A stretch of 64,000 bases of DNA from CAZLMW01 sp964560875 (GTDB lineage Bacteria; Myxococcota_A; UBA9042). Shown here piece after piece: positions 26,443-41,885 of the stretch (its first letter is position 1; the number at the start of each line of letters is the position of its first letter). Made by a program: the position numbers and the translations under genes. The notes beneath the pieces are model-generated. The model worked only from the letters and a program-made list of their open reading frames with translations, made no database searches and was not told the DNA's origin. The stretch spans positions 17,582-81,581 of the forward strand of contig CAZLMW010000021.1 in assembly GCA_964560875.1 (NCBI GenBank), read 5' to 3'.

Positions 26443-29237
26443 ATGGCGAAAGTGAACGCCCCCATGGGCGAAGTCACACTCGTGATGAGCGACATCGAAG
26501 GCTCGTCCGCGATGTGGAACGCATTCGGCGAGACCACCCGCGAGGCGTTGGCCATCCACGACGAGATCATGCGCACGGCCCTCGCGGACCTTGGTGGGTA
26601 CGAGGTGCAGACCGCCGGCGACTCGTTCTTCGTGGCCTTTCAAGATGCGCAGGCAGCGCTGGCCTACTGCCTGTTGACCCAGCGGCGCCTCGCGGCCGCC
26701 ACATGGCCGCCGGCCTTTCGCGATGAGGCTGTTCGGGTCCGAATGGGCGCGCATTCCGGCAGCCCGTGGATACGTCCCGACCCGACGACCGGCCGCATGG
26801 ACTATGGCGGCCCCGACACGAACATCACATCGCGTATCTCGGGGGCGGCGCATGGCGGCCAGGTGCTCCTCTCGCAAGCCATGCACGAGCGGGTCAAGGA
26901 CGCGAAGGCTGCCTTCCGCTGCCTCGGCTTTCATGCTTTGCGCGGACTGCAGACGCCGATGCAGATTTGGCAGGCCGGCGACGACGACGCTTCCTTTCCA
27001 GCCATTCGCACGATCGCTGCACGCCGAACCAACGTCTTGCCGCGCAGCGACGCGTTCTTCGGGCGCGAAGTGGAGCTAGCCGACCTCGCGCATCTGCTGG
27101 CCAACGGCACACGGCTGATCTCGGTCATCGGCCCGGGAGGCACCGGCAAGACGCGCCTGTGCGAGACCCTGGTGACACGCGAACTCGGCCGTTTCGAAGC
27201 CGGAGCCTGGTGGGTCGACCTGACCGGCGCCGAGGACCTCGAGGGCGTGCACGCGGCGATGGCGGCCAGCCTGGACGTCCCTGCCGCTGCTGGTGACACG
27301 GGTGCGCTCATCGGTCGGACACTCGCGGCCCGCGGGCCGATGCTGGTCGTGCTGGACAACTTCGAGCAGGTCGCCGGACACGCGACGGCGACGGTGGGCG
27401 CATGGCTGGGTCAGGCTCCGCACGTGCGCTTCATCGTCACCACGCGGACACGGTTGAAGGTCAAGGGCGAGCGACTGTACGACCTTCATCCGCTAACCCG
27501 CGAAACGGCGCTGCGCCTCTTCGTCGATCGCGCCCAGGCGGTGAATCCAAGCTTCGTGCTGCGGCGCGAGGAGCGCGCGCTTGCGGTGGACATCATCGAG
27601 GAACTCGAGCGCGTGTCGTTGGCCATCGAGCTGGCCGCAGCGAGGACGAGGATCTTCACGTTGGCGCAGCTGAAGCGTCGGCTAGCGGCGCGTTTCCGGG
27701 TGCTGCGCGACGACAATCCCGAGGTATCCGATCGACAGGCGACCCTGCGCGGGGCGATCGATTGGTCGTGGCGGCTGCTGAAGCCGGCCGAGCAGCTCAC
27801 CCTGGCCCAGTGCAGCGTGTTTCGCGACGGCTTCACGCTGACGGCCGCCGAATCAGTGCTCGACCTGCAGGCGTGTCCGGACGAGCCGTGGCCCGACGAG
27901 GTCCTGCAGGCGCTCATCGACCACAGTCTGTTGTTGGTCACCGAGCCCTTCGCCGGGCATCGCCGCTTCCGGCTGATGGAGTCGATCCGCGAGTTCGCGG
28001 CTGAGGAGCTCGCAAGCGAAGCCAGCATCAGGGTCGGTGGCGCTGCGGTAACGGGCCCCGACCAGGCGAACGCGATCCGGATGCGGCATGCGCGCCATTT
28101 CGCGGCCCTGTCCGACGACGAATTCACCCGGTCGCTTCACCGCTCCGGCGGCGTTGCACGACGCAAGGCGCTCAACCTCGAGCACCACAATCTCAAGGCC
28201 GCTTTCGAGACCGCGCGAAGCGCCGGCGACAACACCCTGGCGGCCCGCTGTGCCGTGGCCGCAAGCGAGATCTTCGGCACCAAGGGCCCGGTCGACCAGG
28301 GCCTTGCGCGCCTGAAATCCGCCGCTGAGCTGCCCAACGTCAAGCCCGCGATCGGGGTGCTCATCGCGTATTGGCGGGGTCTGCTCGAGCGCTTCACCGG
28401 CCGTGTCGAGACCGCGCGCCTGCACTTCGAAACCGCGCTCATTGACGCCGAACGGCTGGACATGAAGCGATGGTTGGCGCGGACGCGTACGAGCCTCGCC
28501 ATCTTGCAGCGCGAAATGGGCCAGCTAGATAAGGCGCGCGGCACGTTCGAATCCGCGATCGAGCTGCTCCAAGAAGTCGGCGACAAGAGCGGCGAGGGTG
28601 TGGCCCGCTGCGTGCTCGCACTTGTCTATTCGGCAACCGGGGACGTGGCGCTTGCCATCGAGCAGAACGACCGTGCGCTGCAGCTGGCCGACGTGTGCGG
28701 TGACGAGGTCCTGGTCGGCCGCGTCAACACCCACGCCGGCTGGCTGCACGAGCTCAGTGGCGAGCTCGAACAAGCGCGGCAAAACTTCGCCGAAGGACTC
28801 AGGACCGCCATCGCTGTGGAAGATCGCGTCGGTGAGGCGCTGTGCCTCGGTCAGTTGGGCAAGCTGGCCGTGCGCATGGAGGACTGGCCCGAGGCCGAGC
28901 GGGTGCTCCTCGAGGCGTTGCCCCTGTGCGATGAGCTCCTTCCCGTTGCGGCCGCAGCGTTTCGATCATCCTTGGCTGTCGTACGCGCCGAACAGGGCCT
29001 GCTGAAACAGGCGCGAGAAGAATTCGACGCGGCAGGAGCCGTATTGAAACAGGCCCACTTTGCGCAATACGCGCGGCACCTGGTGGAGCGCGCGGGTGTT
29101 GAAATCCGGCACGGAGACCGGAGCCTTGCTGCGGGCTACTTGGACGAGGCCGACGCCTTGGCGAGCGGCGAGGTCGGCACCGTCGACCGCAACCTCGTCA
29201 CGCAGATCGCGGAGACGAAGGCCCGCTTGAAGAGGCC
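26443..29237 (+). CDS. Class III adenylate/guanylate cyclase fused to a STAND ATPase and TPR-like repeats (3' end in gap)
   Basis: At least 931 residues; the 3' end lies in the assembly gap. Residues 8-180 form a class III cyclase domain: metal Asp D17 in MSDIEGSSAMW, D60 in TAGDSFFVAF, and DTNITSR (125-131), where Asn and Arg match transition-state residues. Residues ~200-480 form an NB-ARC/STAND-type ATPase: FFGREVEL, Walker A GPGGTGKT (230-237), Walker B-like LVVLDNFEQV (~300-310) and VTTRTRL. Residues ~560 to the end are helical TPR-like repeats. Such cyclase-ATPase-TPR fusions are common in Myxococcota and actinobacteria and may make cAMP or act as nucleotide-gated regulators. ATG 26443 begins the cyclase domain directly. 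Confidence 0.9.
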
Positions 29238-29337
29238 NNNNNNNNNNNNNNNNNNNNNNNNNNNNNNNNNNNNNNNNNNNNNNNNNNNNNNNNNNNNNNN
29301 NNNNNNNNNNNNNNNNNNNNNNNNNNNNNNNNNNNNN
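29238..29337. other. Assembly gap of 100 N
   Basis: Exactly 100 unknown bases, the conventional size for a scaffold gap of unknown length. The cyclase gene enters it open. On the far side, 29338-29556 shows no recognisable continuation of that protein and no other gene, so its real end is probably in the missing sequence. Distances across this point and the assumption that both sides are adjacent in the genome should be treated with caution. Confidence 0.98.
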
Positions 29338-29556
29338 GGTAGCCGCGCCTCAAGTCTGGTAGGCTGCGCTCTTGTACAGGACCAACGCGGCCCGTTGCCC
29401 CCGGGCGGAAAGCTCGCGGCGTCGGCTCCGCTGGTACCGCGTGCGTTGTGGAATGCCTGCACTCGGCTCCTGAGGCCCGTCTGGGTGGGACTGCAGCCCT
29501 TCGTCCACACTGTCTTCTACTGAGGCGTCGACAAACGCCCAGCCCGTGGATACGTG

Positions 29557-32500
29557 ATGCACCGACGCTGCATCTTCACCGCGCTCGCGGTCCTCATCGT
29601 TTCCGGGTGCTCAGACCCGGCCGCACCGGCGGCCGCTGCCGACGTTTCCGATGACGTCGCCACGGCCGCACCATGTGTGTGCGATACGAGCGCCGACACC
29701 GTCTGCAAACGCAACACCTGCCAGGCGAACGGCGCCTGCGCGATGACCGCCGTCGTCGATGGGCTGCCGTGCAGCGATGGGGATCCATGCTCCGTCGGCG
29801 ACGCCTGCCAGGCCGGAACCTGCGAAAGCGGCACCAAATCGGCCTGCGAATGCAAGGACACCGCCGATTGCGCGGGCGACGGAGATAAGTGCAACGGCGC
29901 CGAGTTCTGCGACAAGTCCGTGCTGCCGTGGCGGTGCCGCACCAAGCCCGGTACCGCCGTCGTGTGCACAGTCAGCGACGTCGCGTGCCAGGTCGCCACG
30001 TGCAACAAGTCGACCGGCGGTTGCACCAAGGTCAACCGACCCGACAAGACCGCGTGCGATGACGGCGACAAGTGCACGAAGAACGACGCGTGCGCCAAGG
30101 GAACCTGCACCGGTCTGCAGACCTGTACGTGCAAGACCTCCGCCGACTGCGCCGCGATTGACGACGGAAACCTGTGCAATGGCGTGCTCTTTTGCGATGT
30201 CGCCGCCGGGTCCTGCGCCGTCAACCCGACCACCGTGATCAAGTGTCCGCCAGGGGACAAGCAGCCATGCATCGTCAACGCGTGCGTTCCTACGACCGGG
30301 CTCTGCACCCCGAAGGCGGCGAAGAAGGGGACCAAGTGCGACGACGGGGATAGTTGCACCAGCGGCGACCGCTGCGACGGCGGCATCTGTGATCCGGGCA
30401 CGAACACGTGCGCCTGCAGCAAGGATGCGGACTGCGCCAAGCACGATGACGGCAACAAGTGCAACGGTTTACAGTATTGCGACAAGCAGAGCGGGACCTG
30501 CAAACCCAACGCGGGGAGCATCGTCACCTGCCCATCGGTCAAGGACACGGCTTGCGCACACAACGTATGCCAGCCCGCATCCGGGACCTGCGCATTCACG
30601 GCCCGCAAGGACGTCACGAAGGTCTGTCCAAAGGACGGACCGTGCACGTGGCGCATGAAAAAGGCCGGCGATCCAGCCGACAAGGGGCCATGGCCGTGCG
30701 ATGACGGCGATCCGTGCACCGGCGCTGAAACCTGCGAAGGCAAGCTCTGCAAGGGTTCATCGGTCACATGCAAGTGCACGACGAACAGCGATTGCGCGGC
30801 CGTCGACGACGGCAACCTGTGCAACGGCACCTACTATTGCGACAAGGCGTTGAAGGTGCCCGACTGCGTGTTCAACAAGGCATCGGTGGTGTTCTGCAAG
30901 AAAACCGATGACACCGAATGCCTCAAGGCGAGCTGCGACGCCAAGACCGGCGCTTGTTCCCTGCAGCCTGACAACATCGGCGGACCCTGTGACGACACAA
31001 AGCCGTGCACGGTCGCGACGACATGCGACAAGTCCGGCGTGTGCGCCGGCGGTAAGGCCAACCCGTGTGACGACGGCGATGCCTGCACGGTCGATAGCTG
31101 CACGCCCGGCAAGGGCGGCGGCTGCGTTCACAAGCTCAAGCTGTGCGCGGACGGCAACGCGTGCACCCTCGACGGCTGCGACGCCAAGACGGGCAAGTGC
31201 AAGGTGGGTAACAAGCCGGACGGCACGGTCTGCAACGGCGATAACAACGGTTGCACGGTCAATGACGCCTGCAAGTCTGGCGTCTGCACGACCGGCAGCA
31301 AGCCGAGCTGCGCGGCCAAGGTCGGGGTTTGCCAGGCGCGCATCTGCCAATCGACCGGGCATTTCTCCTTCGGGTGCGTGACCGTGTCCAAGCCCGACGG
31401 TGTGCCATGTCCGGACACCGCGACGTCCTGCCATGTGGGCGCCACGTGCAAGGCGGGCTCGTGCGCGGCCGGCGTGACGCCGCGGCTGTGGCACAACAAG
31501 CCCAGTGGCAAAGGCGATGCCTGGCTCGAGGACGTGGTCACCCGGCCCAATGACACGGTCGTCGCGGTCGGTGGCCAGACCCTCAGCGGGACCGGGCAAG
31601 GCGCCAAACGCGGCTGGCTGATGCTCGCCATCAACGGCGTCGGCAAGACGCTATGGACGCGTGCGTACGCGGCGGACACGACCGATGCGAGCCATTACGC
31701 GGGCGCCGCGCTGGCGAAGTCCGACGGCACGGTCTGGGTCGCCGGCCTCGAACCGCTGGATGGTTCGCACGGCCTGAGGATGCTGCGCATGTCGACGACA
31801 GGTAGCGTCATCGGGTCGAAGGCCACCGCGGTGAAGAAAGGGACCACCCTGACGCGGGTCGCCGACATGGCAGCGCTCCCCGGCGGTCGGATAGCCGTGC
31901 TTGTCGACCGCCTCAACGGGACAACTCCCTTCTCGAACGTCTGGTTCATGGAGGCTTCGGGCGCGTACAAGCTGCACCAGTGGTGGCCCGGTTCGAGTCG
32001 GCGGATTGCTGTGATGGGCGATCGGCTCATCAACGCCTATTGGCGCATCGAGGGCAGCAAGCAGGGCTGGGGCTACGGCGTGATGTCGGCGACGACCGGC
32101 CAGTCGCTGGTGAGCCTCGCGTATGGTTTCAACGCGTCGTGGACCCACGCGGCGGTGGAGCCCACCAAGCGGGGATGGTTTCTGTCGATCCTCACACCGC
32201 CCGCCGGTAAGGCGGGAATGCGCACCCAAATCGTGACCAAGGGCGGCACGCTCTTGCGCCAACACACGACCGCTTTCGACAGCGGCATCGCGTTGGGCAG
32301 CGTTTCGACCGGGACGGGAGTCTACGTTGTCGGGCGGACCGAAGGCGCAGCCCACGTCGGGTTTACCGGCCGTCTCGACGCCCTCGGCAATATGCGTTGG
32401 CAGCGTGTTTTTGATCCCGGCGCGCGCACGCAGTTGTCGGCGGTCACGGCGTTGGGGGCCGATGGCGTTGCGGCCGGCTGGACGGGACAGGCGGGAAAGA

Positions 32501-33945
32501 GGCAACCGCTCGTTGTTCGCTTCAATGACCTGGGATTCAGCGGCTGCGACGTGCTCGGCAAGTGCGCGGGCCGCACGCTCGGCAGCTGCGACGACGGCAA
32601 GGACTGCACGACCGACGGCTGCGACGCCAACGCCGGCTGTCAACACACGGCGCATCTCGAACAGGTGTGCGATCCAAAAGACGGGTGCTCGATCCTTGGC
32701 GATTGCACCCTCGGCGCGTGCAAATCCGGAACCGACGGCCTGCTCCACAACACCATCAACACATGGCAACAGGTTGCGAATCGCCGCCAGGACGCCGTGG
32801 TCGAATCCACTGACGGCCGCGTGCGCAGCTATGTCGTCGCGTCCGACAACGTCTACACGATGCTCCACGACAAATACGGTCGCGCAGGGGCCCCGTCGGC
32901 GATGGGCCTCTGCAAACAGATCTCCACCGCCATCGACGCAAAACCGCTGGCGAACGGCGGGCTGCTCGTCAGTGGCTATTCCGGTCCGAAAGGCAAGGAC
33001 CTCGCGGCCCGCGCCGTGACGTGTCGCATCGACCCCGACGGCTCGATCGCCTGGCACTACGCGTATAACGTCCCGTGCAGCCCCTGCGGCCACAAATTCC
33101 GCCGCGCCGCGGAGTACACCGATGGCTCGCTGTTCATCGTCGGATCGCGCCTGAAGGGCCAGTACGGCGCGCTGGTGGTCAAGCTGTCCGGTGCCGGTAA
33201 GCCAGCCTGGTCGTATGCCTACGCCAAGTCCAACGCGCAGATCGGCGGTCACGGCGTGGTCGCGACGACCGACGGCGGCGCCGTTGCCACCGGTCGCCAT
33301 CGCGCAACCGGGAGCTACTACAAGGGCGCCCTCGTCGGAGTCGCCCACAACGGCAAGCCTCGATTCGAGCAGCTGATCGCAACCGGCGTGAGCGCCGAAC
33401 TCAACCACGTCGCGCGCATCGGAAAGGGCGACGTTCTTGCCGTCGGACGAGCCCGGCCCAATGCGTCGGTGTGGGGGTTGCTGATGGTCCGAGTCAACGC
33501 GAAGACCGGCAAACTCGTGTGGACTCGCCAAGCCGACACGCCCGACCTCGCGTGGGGATTGGGCATCGCCACGGAGCCCACCGGTGGCGCGGTCGTCGCC
33601 GGCGACATCACCGAAGGCGGGCGCAAGAAGGTCTTCCTCGACCGGATCGACGACAACGGTGACCGCGTCTGGCGGCGGACCTACCTGGCGCGGCGGACAT
33701 TCGACGCCCGCATCGGATTGCGCGGCGTGACACGCTGGAAAGGCGGCTACGTCATCGGCATGGGCGTGGTCAACGGCAGCGCCGGCATCATCAAGACCGA
33801 CCACGGTGGCAACGATGGCTGCAAGGCATCTGGCGTCTGCATCGGCAAGCAGCCGGTCGACTGCGACGACAAGGACGCCTGCACCGTCGACTACTGCGAC
33901 GCCAAGCTCGGCTGCCGACACAGCAAGACCAAGGGTTGCCCGTAG
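29557..33945 (+). CDS. Giant cysteine-rich lipoprotein with C-terminal propeller-like domain
   Basis: 1462 residues. The signal peptide ends LIVSGC (lipid Cys at 17). Residues ~35-640 are cysteine repeats of two alternating kinds: CDDGDxCT units and CKTSADCAAIDDGNLCNG-type units. Residues ~645-1420 contain repeated strands such as VVAVGGQTL, TVWVAGLEP, GTGVYVVGRTEG, LLVSGYSG and LFIVGSRLKG. These are typical of SBBP/PQQ-like beta-propeller proteins in which W.R.Y strands alternate with GG.AVATG strands. A cysteine repeat interrupts the propeller (~1005-1055) and another ends the protein. Probably an outer-surface protein; ligand unknown. ATG 29557 is preferred to an adjoining GTG. No downstream co-transcribed gene. 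Confidence 0.85.
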   Translation: MHRRCIFTALAVLIVSGCSDPAAPAAAADVSDDVATAAPCVCDTSADTVCKRNTCQANGACAMTAVVDGLPCSDGDPCSVGDACQAGTCESGTKSACECKDTADCAGDGDKCNGAEFCDKSVLPWRCRTKPGTAVVCTVSDVACQVATCNKSTGGCTKVNRPDKTACDDGDKCTKNDACAKGTCTGLQTCTCKTSADCAAIDDGNLCNGVLFCDVAAGSCAVNPTTVIKCPPGDKQPCIVNACVPTTGLCTPKAAKKGTKCDDGDSCTSGDRCDGGICDPGTNTCACSKDADCAKHDDGNKCNGLQYCDKQSGTCKPNAGSIVTCPSVKDTACAHNVCQPASGTCAFTARKDVTKVCPKDGPCTWRMKKAGDPADKGPWPCDDGDPCTGAETCEGKLCKGSSVTCKCTTNSDCAAVDDGNLCNGTYYCDKALKVPDCVFNKASVVFCKKTDDTECLKASCDAKTGACSLQPDNIGGPCDDTKPCTVATTCDKSGVCAGGKANPCDDGDACTVDSCTPGKGGGCVHKLKLCADGNACTLDGCDAKTGKCKVGNKPDGTVCNGDNNGCTVNDACKSGVCTTGSKPSCAAKVGVCQARICQSTGHFSFGCVTVSKPDGVPCPDTATSCHVGATCKAGSCAAGVTPRLWHNKPSGKGDAWLEDVVTRPNDTVVAVGGQTLSGTGQGAKRGWLMLAINGVGKTLWTRAYAADTTDASHYAGAALAKSDGTVWVAGLEPLDGSHGLRMLRMSTTGSVIGSKATAVKKGTTLTRVADMAALPGGRIAVLVDRLNGTTPFSNVWFMEASGAYKLHQWWPGSSRRIAVMGDRLINAYWRIEGSKQGWGYGVMSATTGQSLVSLAYGFNASWTHAAVEPTKRGWFLSILTPPAGKAGMRTQIVTKGGTLLRQHTTAFDSGIALGSVSTGTGVYVVGRTEGAAHVGFTGRLDALGNMRWQRVFDPGARTQLSAVTALGADGVAAGWTGQAGKRQPLVVRFNDLGFSGCDVLGKCAGRTLGSCDDGKDCTTDGCDANAGCQHTAHLEQVCDPKDGCSILGDCTLGACKSGTDGLLHNTINTWQQVANRRQDAVVESTDGRVRSYVVASDNVYTMLHDKYGRAGAPSAMGLCKQISTAIDAKPLANGGLLVSGYSGPKGKDLAARAVTCRIDPDGSIAWHYAYNVPCSPCGHKFRRAAEYTDGSLFIVGSRLKGQYGALVVKLSGAGKPAWSYAYAKSNAQIGGHGVVATTDGGAVATGRHRATGSYYKGALVGVAHNGKPRFEQLIATGVSAELNHVARIGKGDVLAVGRARPNASVWGLLMVRVNAKTGKLVWTRQADTPDLAWGLGIATEPTGGAVVAGDITEGGRKKVFLDRIDDNGDRVWRRTYLARRTFDARIGLRGVTRWKGGYVIGMGVVNGSAGIIKTDHGGNDGCKASGVCIGKQPVDCDDKDACTVDYCDAKLGCRHSKTKGCP

Positions 33946-34078
33946 TCCGTCGGCCTTCGCCACGGGCTGCGCGATGTCGTCCCCCGCCAGCGCGGCGTCT
34001 TGGTGAGCTACAGCGCCGGCGCGGAACGCGATGCTGGCCTCGCGGTGGGTCGTGCGTTGACGCGGCGGGGCGCTAGGT

Positions 34079-34109
34079 GCGACACCTAAAAGTACAGTAG
34101 TATACTTTT
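34079..34109 (+). promoter_or_regulatory. Promoter overlapped by a dyad, upstream of the Topo VI A-like gene
   Basis: GCGACA (34079-34084, 4/6 match to a -35 box), a 16-base spacer, and TATACT (34101-34106, 5/6 match to a -10 box). Overlapping spacer and -10 is an inverted repeat with arms AAAAGTA (34088-34094) and TACTTTT (34103-34109). Transcription would start near 34113, giving a ~50-base leader to the ATG at 34163. The AT-rich dyad stands out in GC-rich DNA and suggests a repressor site. The 33946-34078 stretch before it contains no recognisable gene. Confidence 0.5.
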
Positions 34110-34162
34110 GAGTCGCTCGATCCTCGGGCGGCGCCATCAGTCCTCCGAGCATCCGGACCACC

Positions 34163-35236
34163 ATGACAAACGAGACCTGGCTGGCAGCCACCGGTGTCGA
34201 GCGCTTCGACCGCGACATCCGCACCATGACCCCGGAGCAGCTCATCGAGGCGTTCGGCAGCAGCCGCGGGATCCTCGTAACGACACGCCTGATTCGCGCG
34301 CTCGCGCTGCAATGCTACGAGGCGATCCGCCGCGGCGACGAGGAGCCGATCCAGGGCAACGTGCGCTCGTTCTGGTACCGCTACGTCAAGCCTGTTCTCG
34401 CTCGCGTGCCAGCGAATCAGCGCCGGCGCGAGCGGGCCGATCTCGCTGTCAGCAAAACGCTCACGTCGCTGATCCGATACCGCGGCCTGATGAGCTACGC
34501 GGGGTTTGGATTCACCGACGAGAACTGGCGCAACCGCGTTATCGGCGTCGAACGCCCACAGGTCCTGGTGTTCACCGAGAAGACTGCGCACCTTCGGCTG
34601 CTGCTGAGGCTCAACAAGCGCTTCGGCGTCTCGGTGCTCACCCTCGGCGGCTTCCCGAGCGCCTGCACCAGCGAGTTCACCGCGACCCAACTCAACGAGG
34701 CCCTGGCTCGCAGCGCGTCCGGATCCGATACGCCGGTGCATCTCATCGCCATCGTGGATCATGATCCAGCCGGCGCGCTCGTCGCCAGGACGTTCGTCGA
34801 ACAGCTCGCCCGTTTCGGTTGCAAGCCGGCATCCATGCGGACGGTCGTGACGCCCGATTTGCTCGATGCCGAAGCGCTCGAACACCATCGCATCGCACAG
34901 AAGAACGACGCCCGAACCGCAACGTGGCTGGCCGAGACCGGTGGGATCGATGGAAAGGCCGACGGCTTCTCGGTCAGCGCGGTGCCCGTCAGCACGCTTG
35001 AGAAGGCGGCCTCAGCGGTGATCCTCGAACTCGCGCCCGAGCCTCTGGCGGCGGTGTTGCCCGAGGGCGTCACCGGCGACGTGCGGTGGCAGAGGACCGT
35101 CCAAGAGGCTGGCGGCGACGCAAACGTCGTCGTCATCCATCCGCGGCAGCTCGACGCCCACGTCCTCAACGCCGTCGACAACGGCAAACACGTCGTCGTG
35201 GTCCAAGACGGCAAGGTGCGGGCAGTGCTCAGCTAA
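34163..35236 (+). CDS. Topoisomerase VI subunit A / Spo11-like protein (orphan)
   Basis: 357 residues, near the usual 360-390 of TopoVI-A. An N-terminal winged-helix-like part holds NVRSFWYRY (66-74): the Tyr four residues after Arg (Y72) aligns with the catalytic, DNA-cleaving tyrosine of Spo11/TopoVI-A (R-x-I-F/Y-Y). A Toprim domain follows: VLVFTEK with E139, LGGFPSACTSEF (161-172) where TopoVI-A has GKGYPD.xTR.F, and IVDHDPAGALV with D199 and D201 as metal ligands. The family makes double-strand breaks or strand passage together with a GHKL-ATPase B subunit. No B subunit is in the window. JetD of Wadjet systems also carries such a Toprim, but its partners are absent. Recognition rests on motifs only. 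Confidence 0.7.
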   Translation: MTNETWLAATGVERFDRDIRTMTPEQLIEAFGSSRGILVTTRLIRALALQCYEAIRRGDEEPIQGNVRSFWYRYVKPVLARVPANQRRRERADLAVSKTLTSLIRYRGLMSYAGFGFTDENWRNRVIGVERPQVLVFTEKTAHLRLLLRLNKRFGVSVLTLGGFPSACTSEFTATQLNEALARSASGSDTPVHLIAIVDHDPAGALVARTFVEQLARFGCKPASMRTVVTPDLLDAEALEHHRIAQKNDARTATWLAETGGIDGKADGFSVSAVPVSTLEKAASAVILELAPEPLAAVLPEGVTGDVRWQRTVQEAGGDANVVVIHPRQLDAHVLNAVDNGKHVVVVQDGKVRAVLS

Positions 35237-35573
35237 GCTGGCCTGGTCATCGTCGCTGCGGGTTCTGGCGGCGCGCCCGCTCGGCCCCCTCGCGCCGGGC
35301 CCGTCCAGAGCCGCCACCTGAGCGCCGCCACGCGTTCAAGCAACTCCAGCGCGTTCCCGGCGCGTCCGTGGTCGACGGCATCAGCATCGGCTTCAGCATC
35401 GGCTTCGGCGTCCGCGGGAGGCTTAGTCGCACCGGTCGCCGCGAGGCTGTCGCGACCGTGAACTGGGTGAGTAGGCGGCAGTCGCTGGCGCCAGATTTGG
35501 GTTGACATCGGCGGCAGCGACGTTCGACCATTCGCTGTCCCTTGCCTTAAGCACTTGCCTTCGGAGCCGTTCG
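35237..35573. other. 337-base intergenic region with Ala/Asp-coding low-complexity repeat and a -35-like box
   Basis: No convincing gene. At 35376-35415 a short run of GGCATCAGC/GGCTTCAGC units would read as (Ala-Asp/Glu-Ala)n on the minus strand, like the larger repeat near 58060-58220. A perfect -35 hexamer TTGACA (35502-35507) lies 67 bases before the giant-operon start, but no good -10 follows at 16-18 bases. Any promoter for the 22-kb operon probably lies here. Confidence 0.45.

Positions 35574-41881
<6,308 letters not shown>

Positions 41882-41885
<4 letters not shown>

Noticed and set aside
29338..29556. C-terminal continuation of the cyclase protein after the gap
   Set aside because: The frame is open by chance, but its composition (Pro/Leu/Arg-rich) does not match TPR-like helices, and the gap length is arbitrary.
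33960..34080. Fragment reading GVLVSYSAGAERDAGLAVGRAL, considered as a caspase-like remnant
   Set aside because: Only about 40 codons, with no catalytic residues and no homology I can name.
31651..34245. Very long open frame antisense to the giant propeller lipoprotein
   Set aside because: GC-rich coding DNA often leaves the opposite strand open. The translation is Ala/Arg/Asp/Val-rich with no domain, while the plus-strand frame has a signal peptide and regular repeats.
34163..35236. Wadjet JetD nuclease
   Set aside because: JetD shares a TopoVI-A-like Toprim, but jetA, jetB and jetC are absent on both sides, and the N-terminal tyrosine motif fits TopoVI-A/Spo11 better.
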